A stretch of 64,000 nucleotides of DNA, from NCBI GenBank assembly GCA_013152205.1, contig JAADGV010000054.1, forward strand, positions 149,040 through 213,039, read 5' to 3'. The position numbers were made by a program, and so were the translations under genes. Of this stretch, positions 44,587-53,227 are shown piece by piece. Each line of letters opens with the position of its first letter. The stretch's first letter is position 1. A model generated the notes under the pieces. It saw only the letters and a list, made by a program, of their open reading frames with translations. It searched no databases and had not been told where the DNA came from. Origin of the DNA: Planctomycetota bacterium (lineage in GTDB: Bacteria > Planctomycetota > Planctomycetia > Pirellulales > Lacipirellulaceae).

Positions 44587-45360
44587 ATGCCTTCCTTGAA
44601 GCAAATCGCCATTTATCCAATCAAGTCGCTCGATGGCTTTGAGCTATCTAGTGTCACAGTGCTCCCAAGCGGTGCGTTGGCGGGTGATCGGCGTTACGCC
44701 TTGATCGATGGCGATGGGAAATTTCTTAACGGAAAACGCTTTGCCGCGATACATCGTATTCGAGCGAAATATGACGACGACTTAGAAAGTGTTACGCTGA
44801 GTACAACGGATGATGAAAAGCGTTTTTCACTCCAAAATGAACGTGATGCGATCGCCAATTGGTGCGGAAAAATTTTGGGCGTGCCTTGCCAACTGATGGA
44901 GAATACCGACAACGGGTTCCCTGACGACCGCGATGCTTTGGGGCCAACGCTAATCTCCAACTCAACACTTGCCGAGATCAGCTCGTGGTTCGAGGGACTA
45001 GAAATCGAGGAGATGAGGCGACGGCTTCGCGCGAACCTAGAAATCGAGGCCGAACCAGCGTTTTGGGAAGATCGACTGGTAAGTGGAACAAACCAGGCTA
45101 AGCAATTTCGCGTCGGAAAAACTTCTTGGCTAGGCTGTGGAATTAGTAAACGCTGCGCAGTGCCAACCCGCGATTCTCAAGATGGAACAGCGATTGAAGG
45201 ATTTGCCCGCGAGTTCTCTCGACGCAGGCAACAGTCACTACCTGAGTGGTCGCCAAAAGAACGCTTCGACCATTTTTACCGAGCGGCGATCAATACTTCG
45301 CTTGAATCGTTGGAAGACGGTAACGTCATCCGTATCGGGGATTCTGTCGAACTCACTTAG
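44587..45360 (+). CDS. MOSC domain protein with N-terminal beta-barrel
   Basis: 257 residues. The MOSC N-terminal barrel is seen in LKQIAIYPIKSLDGFELSSV and GDRRYALID. The MOSC core has the conserved RRLRANLEIE block and a cysteine-bearing segment (LGCGISKRCAVPTRDSQDG, with the essential Cys expected here). Family members move sulfur or bind molybdopterin-type ligands. It follows the HAD gene by 14 bases. Confidence 0.87.
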   Translation: MPSLKQIAIYPIKSLDGFELSSVTVLPSGALAGDRRYALIDGDGKFLNGKRFAAIHRIRAKYDDDLESVTLSTTDDEKRFSLQNERDAIANWCGKILGVPCQLMENTDNGFPDDRDALGPTLISNSTLAEISSWFEGLEIEEMRRRLRANLEIEAEPAFWEDRLVSGTNQAKQFRVGKTSWLGCGISKRCAVPTRDSQDGTAIEGFAREFSRRRQQSLPEWSPKERFDHFYRAAINTSLESLEDGNVIRIGDSVELT

Positions 45361-45577
45361 TTCGACTTTCGCGTGTTTCGCGGGCTTTATCACGCCTACG
45401 TTTTCACTTTGGGTTATCAATCGCGGTTAGAGATTCTCCAATCCCTGGTGGCAGCACAATCCGCACAGCTTACCCCATCGGAGTGTGCGGAAAAACTCTG
45501 GTAACTGCTGCGGGCAGCACATTGCGCACACGATAAGTACATCATTGAGCGCGCTTGAATCACCTGGATTGGTTATC

Positions 45578-46918
45578 ATGTTTCTAAGGCTATTTGCTAT
45601 CACTCTGCTTATGCCGCTAGTAGCGGTCTTGGGTGGCTGCGCTTGTCCTTCTTCTTGTCGAGTCCCCTACACTCCCAGTGCGCCATGCCCCAGCGAGCCT
45701 ACCGTCGCTGAAGGAGAGGCCCCAGACCTTGCTGCCTTACAGTGCGAAGACTGTGAGTTGCTGCCCCTGCCGGTGCCGACAGAGACATTCCAACTACTCG
45801 ATGAATCCACATGCCAATGCAATGCAGCCACAAATGCCAATTTGGCCAACATGATTGAGCTAGAACGCCATTGGGCAAAGGTCGTGATCGAATGCGATAG
45901 CAAAAACGTCCGAAAGAACCTCTGCTTAGATCGAGATTTGCTAGCGCTTCATGCCTATGGTATACGCAACACGGCTGCCGCTTCTGCGTTAGAGACTTTT
46001 TATCAGTTGGCGGGACTCGAAGCACATAAGTTTTACCTAGGCCAGGGAATCGAGGAAACCGAGCAGACCCTAGAGCGAGTGAACCAATTTCGCTTGAAGG
46101 GGATTTCTTTGCCGGACGGCATCGACCGCAGCGCTCTCGTCGCTCGACTTAGCGAACTTACAGATCAACAATTGCAATTAGACTTCTTGCGAATTCAGCT
46201 CAACGGACAGTTGCAAAAACTCGTGGGTTGCCCACTCGACGAAAACGCCTTTTACTGGCCGAACATCGAGTGGACACCCAACCTAAAACCACTGGACGTC
46301 GAAGTAGAGCTTGCCGACGGTTTAGCCAGTCGTTCAGACCTGCGTGGGTTGTCGCTGGTGATCGGTAACCTGGAAAAGCCGACACTGCCCATCGCACGGG
46401 GAGTGCTCAAGCTTGCCGATTCCACCATCGGATCGGTCGAACCCATTGATGGATTGATGCATACGATACGTTGCTTCCGTTGCAATCAACACGAGGTGCC
46501 GGTCCGTTGCCGGCAATTGGCTATGTTCTACAGTGAAACCGAAAAACTAGCGACAGCCGATATCAAAAGTGCGGTCTACAAGGTAACCCTTCAACAACAG
46601 AGAGTGGCGTTGGCACAAGATACGGTTTTGGAGCTTCGAAAGAGCCTGCGTGAACTCACGGAAACTCGCGATGCCAACGATGTGACCGTCTTCGAGATAA
46701 GCAAATTGCGAGGCTTGGTCTACGAAGCTGAGTCTAAATTAGTTGAACAAATCGTCGCCTTGAAAGTAGCTTCGGTCGGTTTGCGAAAAGCACAAGGGAC
46801 GCTTCCGATGGAATGCGGCATGACGCTAGCCTTATGCTGCGAGGGCCCCAGCACCGGCGATTGTATGCAAACCGCGACGAATACGTGCCAAAAAGAAAAC
46901 GCAAAATGCTGCAAGTAG
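45578..46918 (+). CDS. TolC-like outer-membrane lipoprotein of the DevBCA exporter region
   Basis: 446 residues from the ATG at 45578, taken because it opens a lipoprotein signal with LGGC (Cys at about residue 18); the frame begins 31 codons earlier. A cysteine-rich N-terminal linker is followed by long helices with a TolC-like pattern (LLALHAYGIRNTAAASALET, LQLDFLRIQLNGQLQKLVG, and a second half with KVTLQQQRVALAQDTVLELR). It lacks clear beta-barrel strands, so full TolC function is uncertain. It converges on the ABC ATPase gene with 16 bases between stops, which suggests it serves that exporter. Confidence 0.65.
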   Translation: MFLRLFAITLLMPLVAVLGGCACPSSCRVPYTPSAPCPSEPTVAEGEAPDLAALQCEDCELLPLPVPTETFQLLDESTCQCNAATNANLANMIELERHWAKVVIECDSKNVRKNLCLDRDLLALHAYGIRNTAAASALETFYQLAGLEAHKFYLGQGIEETEQTLERVNQFRLKGISLPDGIDRSALVARLSELTDQQLQLDFLRIQLNGQLQKLVGCPLDENAFYWPNIEWTPNLKPLDVEVELADGLASRSDLRGLSLVIGNLEKPTLPIARGVLKLADSTIGSVEPIDGLMHTIRCFRCNQHEVPVRCRQLAMFYSETEKLATADIKSAVYKVTLQQQRVALAQDTVLELRKSLRELTETRDANDVTVFEISKLRGLVYEAESKLVEQIVALKVASVGLRKAQGTLPMECGMTLALCCEGPSTGDCMQTATNTCQKENAKCCK

Positions 46919-46934
46919 TTTCCCCCGCAGGTGT

Positions 46935-48080
46935 CTACTGCCGATTGAACAAGGCTTGGCGTAATTCTTCTTCAAACGTGGCACTAGTGGCCAGTACCGC
47001 TTGGAATTCTTCTTTGTCGAGAGCGTAAAAGACCGATTTTTCTTTTGCAACCACTGTTGCGTTCCGTGGCTCGTCCGTAATCAAAGCCGCCTCGCCAAAA
47101 TATTGCCCCTGCTTCAATTCGGCGACTTTCTTTCGTTGTTGCCCGTCGTCAATCAAAACATCAACGCTGCCGCTACGTATCAAGTAGAACAAGTCGCCAG
47201 CATCGCCCTGGCGAATCACCTCGTCGCCTGCGACTGCTTCGTGGACCATCATCTGGTCAGCAATTTCGGCCAAAGTCGTGGGTGAAAGATCGGAGAACAG
47301 CGGGAATCCTTTCAAGAATTCGCAAATCACCGACGTTTCTTGAACGGCTACGTCCGACTTAATACGCCCATCGACCATGTTCACAATCCGGTCGGCAACA
47401 TCCAAAATTCGATTGTCATGGGTCACCATGATGATCGTGCAACCCTCGTCGCGAGCAAGTTCTTGGAAAAGGGTCACCACCTCTCGGCCAGACTTCTCGT
47501 CCAACGCCGCGGTTGGTTCATCGGCTAAAATCAATTTCGGCTTGTGGACAAGTCCACGCGCGATGGCTACTCGCTGCTTCTGGCCACCCGACAGCGAATT
47601 CGGCTTGTAGTGAATACGGTCAGCAAGCCCCAATCGAGTCAGCAGCGACTTAATGCGACCTTCGGTGATCATCGGGTCGAGCCCCACCAATTCTGCCGCC
47701 ATGTTCACATTCTGGTAAGCGGTAAGCGATTCGAAAAGATTATGCGCCTGGAAAATAAAACCCATTTCGCGACGAAGTTGAACGATCAAGTCGCGATCTG
47801 CCCCGCACAACTCATTGCCAAGCACGCGTAGACTGCCCTCTTGTACCGACCGTAGCGAACCAATGAGTGTCAACAATGTAGTTTTTCCCGAGCCAGACGG
47901 CCCGGTCATGATAACGATCTCTCCGCGACGGACTTCGAGGTTGTTCGTATACAGCGCTTGCTTGCGCAGTTCGCCTTGCCCGAAGAAGTGGTTTAGGTTC
48001 TCCACCTTGACCGTCTTCGGCAAGTGCATGCCTTCAGCAAAAGCACCACTCGTTGCGGGAATCGTTGTTTGAGATGTCAT
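46935..48080 (-). CDS. DevA/LolD-type ABC ATPase fused to a cyclic-nucleotide-binding domain
   Basis: 381 residues. The ABC domain (about 20-250) has Walker A GPSGSGKTT, the signature LSGGQKQRVA, Walker B LILADEPTAALD and a switch His in MVTHDNRI. From about 258 a second domain begins (FPLFSDLSPTTLAEIADQMM). It carries the phosphate-binding cassette YFGEAALITDEPRNATV, including the Glu and Arg that hold the cyclic phosphate in CRP-type sensors. Fusion of the two is uncommon, since DevA proteins normally end after the ATPase. The domain may couple export to cAMP/cGMP-like signals or only stabilise the complex. It is the last gene of the four-gene minus-strand operon. Confidence 0.9.
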   Translation of the reverse strand: MTSQTTIPATSGAFAEGMHLPKTVKVENLNHFFGQGELRKQALYTNNLEVRRGEIVIMTGPSGSGKTTLLTLIGSLRSVQEGSLRVLGNELCGADRDLIVQLRREMGFIFQAHNLFESLTAYQNVNMAAELVGLDPMITEGRIKSLLTRLGLADRIHYKPNSLSGGQKQRVAIARGLVHKPKLILADEPTAALDEKSGREVVTLFQELARDEGCTIIMVTHDNRILDVADRIVNMVDGRIKSDVAVQETSVICEFLKGFPLFSDLSPTTLAEIADQMMVHEAVAGDEVIRQGDAGDLFYLIRSGSVDVLIDDGQQRKKVAELKQGQYFGEAALITDEPRNATVVAKEKSVFYALDKEEFQAVLATSATFEEELRQALFNRQ

Positions 48081-48124
48081 AGTAATTACTGGTGGTTAGT
48101 AATCGATCGATTAGTCAATACACG

Positions 48125-49315
48125 CTAAAACAAGGTGGCAGGATCGGCTGCAAGTAGCTTTCGCACGGCAAGCATTCCTGACGCGACACACATGACTACG
48201 GTAGAAGCATAGACAAACGCCACGCCACTGACGGTCATCGACATCAAAAGCCCCGTTTGGCCAGATAGCCAACCATACAGTACGCGACTCGCGATAGCAC
48301 CAGGCACAAACCCGACTAGCGAAAGCAGCAAGGCTTCGACAATAATCAGCCTGATAAAATAGCGTGTAGGATAGCCCATCGCTTTTAGCGTAGCAAACTC
48401 CGGCATATGATCCGCGATATCAGAAAATATTACTTGATAGCAAATCACCATGCCCACAATAAAACCAATCAATTTACCGGCCAAAAAAATGGTTCCGATC
48501 GGCGTGCTCTTATCCCAAAACTTAATTTCAACGGCCCGGAACTCTTCGCGAGTTAAGATATGCACGTCCTTCTCTAATGTCTTAGTCAGCATATTTTTTA
48601 CCTCGCCGATCTCAAATCCATCCCTCAGATGAACAATCCCGATGTCAACGATACTCAACGGATCGCCAAAGCGTTTTCGGTGCGGGAAAAACTTAGCGAA
48701 GTTTTCCGAACTCATAATTAAATTGCCATCATGAGCAAAATCAGTCCCCAACGAAAACGTCCCCACTAGCGAGACCTTCTTGCCCGAGAGTTCCAGGGCC
48801 TGACGAGCTAGCGAAAGATCGTCCTTTTTCGGAAAGTCGAAACGCTTCGCCTTGCTTTTTCGATCAAACAACGCAGTACCTGGCGCACGGAGCCGGTTGA
48901 CTTGCCGTTGTATTTCTGGCGACTTGAATATCGGGTCATCCAAAAAGAACCCTAGCGAGCGGATAGGATAACCCCGATTGCCTTTCCCTTGGGTCATTTC
49001 TCGTAGTACCGAGGTCGTCAATTCAGAATAGACCGGGTAGGCGCCGCTCACTCCCATGCAAGATCGCGCCTGATGAACGCGTGAAATAGAAAATCGCTTC
49101 TCCGCAGCCAGGGTATACTTGGCCCTGCTCACTAAGAAAATATCGCCTTGCAGGTCGTCAATAACTTTAACTTGGCTGTCGAACAACGCATTCTGAAAAC
49201 CGACCTGAGTGAACATCAGCAGCACCGCAAAGGCAATACCTGCCGTCGCAGCAGCCAGCTTACGCCAGTCGTGCGTCAGGTTCTTCCAAGCCAGTGGTGT
49301 TCGACGACTAAACAT
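48125..49315 (-). CDS. DevC-type ABC permease, FtsX-like (second copy)
   Basis: 396 residues. Start MFSRRTPLAWKNLTH. One N-terminal span (about 20-40), a large periplasmic domain, and three spans in the C-terminal third (GKLIGFIVGMVICYQVIF, LIIVEALLLSLVGFVPGAIA, and one near the end), the MacB/FtsX topology. ATLKAMGYPTRYFIRL is the conserved cytoplasmic turn. Two related permeases side by side suggest a heterodimer. The gap to the ATPase gene is 44 bases. Confidence 0.9.
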   Translation of the reverse strand: MFSRRTPLAWKNLTHDWRKLAAATAGIAFAVLLMFTQVGFQNALFDSQVKVIDDLQGDIFLVSRAKYTLAAEKRFSISRVHQARSCMGVSGAYPVYSELTTSVLREMTQGKGNRGYPIRSLGFFLDDPIFKSPEIQRQVNRLRAPGTALFDRKSKAKRFDFPKKDDLSLARQALELSGKKVSLVGTFSLGTDFAHDGNLIMSSENFAKFFPHRKRFGDPLSIVDIGIVHLRDGFEIGEVKNMLTKTLEKDVHILTREEFRAVEIKFWDKSTPIGTIFLAGKLIGFIVGMVICYQVIFSDIADHMPEFATLKAMGYPTRYFIRLIIVEALLLSLVGFVPGAIASRVLYGWLSGQTGLLMSMTVSGVAFVYASTVVMCVASGMLAVRKLLAADPATLF

Positions 49316-49376
49316 GATTGAAGTTACAACGGCCTAAAAAGGGTGGTGCGGTGGTGCATTGCCGTATTGGTTACGA

Positions 49377-50642
49377 TCAAAATAAATCGGCAGGGTCAGC
49401 TTGAAACAGTTTCCGAAGCGCTCCCAGGCCAGAAACAACACAAATGACGATTGCCAACAGAAAAACAGTTAGCATGATTTCTACGGTCATAAACATCGGC
49501 ATACCCGACTCAGATTCAACGAGCTGGTAGAGCAACCAAGAGATTGCCAACGAGGGCACATACCCAACGATCGCCAACAGCACGGATTGTTGCAGAACAA
49601 CAATCGTCAAATATTTATTACTGTAGCCCATCGCTTTGAGTGTGGCGTATTCACCCATCATACTAGCGATGTCGCTAGACAACACTTGGTAGACTATGGC
49701 AACCCCCACAAACACTGCAACCCAAACACCAAGCTGAAAAATCTGCCCTAGGGGCGTATCGACTACCCAGCGATACTCCTCATGTTTGTTGACTTCAGCT
49801 CGGGTTAAAATCTCAACATCCGCGTTCGTTAGCAAAGCCGCATCAAGCTGTTGTTGAGATTCCGCATTGCTTACCGAGGCTGGAATCCCAAAAATCGCTT
49901 GAAGCTGCGATTTTACCGCTTCAGCTTGGCTAGGGTCATGGAGCTTGATGAGCCCAAAGTTCACCTCATCAATGGCTTGCCAAGGGCAAGCGCGCACATA
50001 GCCCTCGGGGCTCGTCAAGCAAGCTCCATTCGAAGCCATGCCGGTGCCAAGCTTAAATAGTCCAACAATACGAACTCGGTTCGGCCCAAGCGCCGTGGTC
50101 ACACCAATATCGGCTTGGCTAAATTCGTCTCCCTGGACCGGCCCATATTCTGGCTTGGATTCGGAATCAATTAACACAAATCGCGGATCCGAAAGCTGTC
50201 GAGCCTGTTGACGAATATCTTCCCGGCTAAATCCAGGATCACTCGGGTCGGTCCCCATCGTAATGATGCCGCGCCATTGGCCTGAAAGATTGTCAGGGTC
50301 TGATGCCTTGCTACCTAGCGGAGCATTGCTTGTAATCGGCACCTGCCATTCACTCAGGCCTAGGTAAAATGGTCGCGAGTGCGAAACCTCAGGCAACGAG
50401 GCGGCCTGATATACCCGTGCTCGAGCGAAAGAGCGTGGCTCGGTCAAATGCAGATAGGCAGGCGAACGCAACAGAAGATCGAATTCAAGTGCGTCGTAGA
50501 TCTGGGTCGCCGTTTTCTTGATCGCGCCGAGGAAACCTAATTGCATGAAGATCAGAATGACGGCAAAACCCACCCCAGCAACGCCAATCGACGTGCGGAC
50601 TTTGTTATGCGTTAAATTCTTCCATGCCAGCGGAGTGCTCAT
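49377..50642 (-). CDS. DevC-type ABC permease, FtsX-like (first copy)
   Basis: 421 residues from the ATG at 50642, which gives MSTPLAWKNLTHNK, the same opening as the sister permease; a GTG at 50684 would add 14 residues. Topology as in the second copy: one N-terminal span, a periplasmic domain of about 250 residues, three C-terminal spans. YATLKAMGYSNKYL matches the conserved loop. Its periplasmic domain differs clearly from that of the sister, so the pair is not a recent duplication. Confidence 0.9.
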   Translation of the reverse strand: MSTPLAWKNLTHNKVRTSIGVAGVGFAVILIFMQLGFLGAIKKTATQIYDALEFDLLLRSPAYLHLTEPRSFARARVYQAASLPEVSHSRPFYLGLSEWQVPITSNAPLGSKASDPDNLSGQWRGIITMGTDPSDPGFSREDIRQQARQLSDPRFVLIDSESKPEYGPVQGDEFSQADIGVTTALGPNRVRIVGLFKLGTGMASNGACLTSPEGYVRACPWQAIDEVNFGLIKLHDPSQAEAVKSQLQAIFGIPASVSNAESQQQLDAALLTNADVEILTRAEVNKHEEYRWVVDTPLGQIFQLGVWVAVFVGVAIVYQVLSSDIASMMGEYATLKAMGYSNKYLTIVVLQQSVLLAIVGYVPSLAISWLLYQLVESESGMPMFMTVEIMLTVFLLAIVICVVSGLGALRKLFQADPADLF

Positions 50643-50707
50643 CGCGTTGCATTGCCATCGTTTCCAAACAGGCCAAAAAAGCACTCCCTTATGAAGAGGT
50701 GCAGTTA

Positions 50708-52060
50708 TTAATTGTTAGATGCTTTCTCGTCGAATTCCACGGTCACTTGCAAACCAACATGTTTAGCAGCGTGTTCAGTCGGTGTTTCCGTTTGGACGCC
50801 GCTGCTGCCTTGCTCAGTCGAAGTGCGAGCGACTTCTGATTCATCAATTTCGATACGCACTTCAACCACGCTTCGGTCAGCTGGCGCCAAAGGGTTTCGG
50901 TTCGATAGGCCTGGAGGGGCAATCAGTCGCCCGATGCGAACCACACGCCCTCGGATACCGCCACTACGTTTGTGAGTTTCCAAAGAGACTTTGCCATCCG
51001 CATAAGCACCCCAAAACGCGGGGCTGCGTATTGTAACCATCTGACCTTCTTCAAGTTCCTTGACGTCCGCCTCGTAGACTTCGGCAATGCAAACCATTTT
51101 TCGCAGATCACCTAGTTGCATGATGGGTGCCTGAGTTACCACTTCGCCAGAACGCAAAAAAACTTTCAAGACCATGTATTCGGACTGCGACTGCGGTGCT
51201 TCCTCTGAGACTTCAGGGGCGTTTTCAAGTCGCAAACCCTCAAGGTCTTTGTTAAGCAGTTTTTTCAATGCGATGGATGAGGCGTTGGGGGCAAGCAATA
51301 TCGAACGTTTCAGCACTTCTTGCGCAATTTCGATTTCTTGCTCGATAACAAGCTTCTCGTAATTTTTGTCTGCTTGCTCTACCGATTTCGTGGCGACCTT
51401 AATATTTGCTTCTGCTGCAACGACGGCTAAATCTGCCGCCGCAGACGCCGAAATCAAACCATCGCGAGCAATTAAGTAATCCTGGTTTGCCAGGTCCAAC
51501 CGATTCTTTTGCTTCTTCAACTGATGGGGGGTGACCAAGTCGGGGTCAGACGATTGCAGTTGCTCCAACTCGCGATACTCAACGGCAGCAAGGTCGCGAG
51601 CTACCTTCAACGCTTTGAGCTTTCCTTGTTGAAGTTGGAGTTCCTTCTGTTTGGCTTCCGCTTGAGCTTTCGAGGCATTGGCTTGGGCAAGTTGGGCTTC
51701 GGCAAGTGGGACTTGCTGCAAATGTTTCTGGACGGCGAGGTCTCTCTTTTTGACCAGTGAGTTCAGTTGAGCTTTGCCCATGTCGTAGCTCGACAGGGTG
51801 CCCAGGATACCGTCCTTAGGAGCAAGTTCATTTTCAACAATACCGTACAGCTCCTGAAGACGATCGCCGGGGGTCGCCCGAATATCAATAAGACCGGTCG
51901 CTGGCTCAAGACGCCCAAGCGCATAGACCGTACGCAGTTCATCGCCTTCACTGGCCGACGGCCGAGAGGACGATAGCTGCTCGCAGCCAGGCAAAACAAC
52001 GCAAATTGCTATGACCAGCGCAATAGAAGTCTGGAATGGTTGGCAGGTTACAGAGAGCAT
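50708..52060 (-). CDS. HlyD/DevB-type membrane-fusion lipoprotein
   Basis: 450 residues. Lipobox LPGC near residue 26. The adaptor fold shows a barrel/lipoyl half (VYALGRLEPATGLIDIRATPG), a long coiled-coil hairpin rich in Ala, Glu and Lys (about 95-245, for example AEAQLAQANASKAQAEAKQK) and a return half (VCIAEVYEADVKELEEGQMV). It would link the DevC permeases to an outer-membrane exit duct. It is the first gene of the operon devB-devC-devC-devA on the minus strand. Confidence 0.88.
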   Translation of the reverse strand: MLSVTCQPFQTSIALVIAICVVLPGCEQLSSSRPSASEGDELRTVYALGRLEPATGLIDIRATPGDRLQELYGIVENELAPKDGILGTLSSYDMGKAQLNSLVKKRDLAVQKHLQQVPLAEAQLAQANASKAQAEAKQKELQLQQGKLKALKVARDLAAVEYRELEQLQSSDPDLVTPHQLKKQKNRLDLANQDYLIARDGLISASAAADLAVVAAEANIKVATKSVEQADKNYEKLVIEQEIEIAQEVLKRSILLAPNASSIALKKLLNKDLEGLRLENAPEVSEEAPQSQSEYMVLKVFLRSGEVVTQAPIMQLGDLRKMVCIAEVYEADVKELEEGQMVTIRSPAFWGAYADGKVSLETHKRSGGIRGRVVRIGRLIAPPGLSNRNPLAPADRSVVEVRIEIDESEVARTSTEQGSSGVQTETPTEHAAKHVGLQVTVEFDEKASNN

Positions 52061-52487
52061 AAGGGGTCGTTTCTAGTGGGCCGTCCGAAAAGCAAACACG
52101 GAGAGAATCCTGCAAACGTACTGCGCTTTTAGGCGATAAGTAGACAAATAAGCAAGCATTACAGGATGGACACCCTGACAAGGGATGTCAAGAAAGCCCC
52201 GTGGCCGCCATTTGCCCCTTATTCGTTCTCATCATTATAACCGAACCCCCGCACGTTTTGCGGTCTCAACAAGAGTATTCGCCGTAAAATCGGCTGAAGG
52301 TCCTATCGTCCTGATATCACTCAACTCAGAGAACCGCCTTGCGTTGTAAGCCGAAGCACCGGTAAATTGCCAATTCCTACTCTTGGTCTTCTCGCTGATT
52401 CTGTAGTAGCCGCGGGCGGAAGCCGCGGTTTTTTCAGGCTCGACCGTGGCTTCCACCTGTGGCTAGCATGACTTTGTAATCGTCCTA
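52061..52487. other. Gap between the exporter and the small membrane protein gene
   Basis: It holds the upstream region of the exporter operon (promoter not recognised) and copy 3 of the GC-rich inverted repeat at 52403-52476. Short frames here are repeat-derived. Confidence 0.45.
52403..52476. repeat. Dispersed GC-rich inverted repeat, copy 3 of 3
   Basis: GGAAGCCGCGGT pairs with ACCGTGGCTTCC around TTTTTCAGGCTCG. The loop is the complement of the one in copy 2 (15580-15636), so it is inserted in the opposite sense. Tail ggctagcatgact. Confidence 0.65.
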
Positions 52488-52557
52488 CGACCAACGGGAG
52501 TGCCGAATTTAGCGAGTGAATGCTGAGGACAAGTAAAGTTTCTGAGGCACACATCAA
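52488..52557 (+). repeat. 70-base dispersed repeat, copy 2
   Basis: Reverse-complement partner of 17582-17651, about 64 of 70 bases equal by eye. It ends 21 bases before the start of the next gene, so it may carry that gene's promoter or leader. Confidence 0.7.
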
Positions 52558-52577
52558 TAAGCGTTTGGAGTGGCAAT

Positions 52578-52880
52578 ATGCGTCGTCTAATGACTTTTTT
52601 CCTGGGCATGGTGACCGGCGGGGCCTTGCTCTACGGATCTTTGAATTTCCATGTGATTCGGGCCAACGACGGTGTGCATCTCGTACCGAAAATTGAACCC
52701 AAAATTGCTGCGACTTACGTCGATATCCGCAACTTTACCTTTGCCGATTGGAAGCAACACACTGAGATAGCCGCGGCGTTAGTGCGCGCCGAAAAATCAG
52801 ACCTATTGCAAAATACAGCCTCAGACGCCCTGCAACAAGGTCTTGATAAATGGCTCGACTCTGGCGAAAAACAGAAGTAA
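52578..52880 (+). CDS. 100-residue protein with one membrane anchor, family not recognised
   Basis: The start MRRLMTFFLGMVTGGALLYG is a basic N-terminus and a single hydrophobic span (about 5-22) with glycines. The remaining 78 residues are soluble and helical (YVDIRNFTFADWKQHTEIAA). It could be a signal anchor with the soluble part in the periplasm. No close functional family comes to mind. Confidence 0.72.
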   Translation: MRRLMTFFLGMVTGGALLYGSLNFHVIRANDGVHLVPKIEPKIAATYVDIRNFTFADWKQHTEIAAALVRAEKSDLLQNTASDALQQGLDKWLDSGEKQK

Positions 52881-53227
52881 CAGTCGTTTCAAGTTTGGCG
52901 TTTAGCTCGGTGATTAAAGCATTTCCGATTCGCGCGTTACATCTTGCCAGGGACAACAAGGCTATAGCCCGGCTATCCTGGCCGGGGAAAACAAGAACAC
53001 TCAACAGTGATACGCTCTAGAAAATCGGTTGAATATGAGAGGAGCAAGGATCTGGGGCCTAGGCAGTGAAACGACCTACTCTCCCTGGCCCCGAACCATA
53101 CGGTGACACATCTGGTCCTTTCTTCACTGTGTATTGATGTTATCTTTTTGTCCTTGGTGGTAAACTCCTGGTGAGAAAGGCGGACTAGCTGTCCGCCCCC
53201 AGCCCCCACCCCTACCCTCAGCCTCTT
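52881..53227. other. Gap before tyrS
   Basis: No gene is seen. A small hairpin (CCAGG...CCTGG) around 52948-52980 and the tail of a dispersed repeat are present. There is no sign of a T-box leader for tyrS. Confidence 0.45.
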
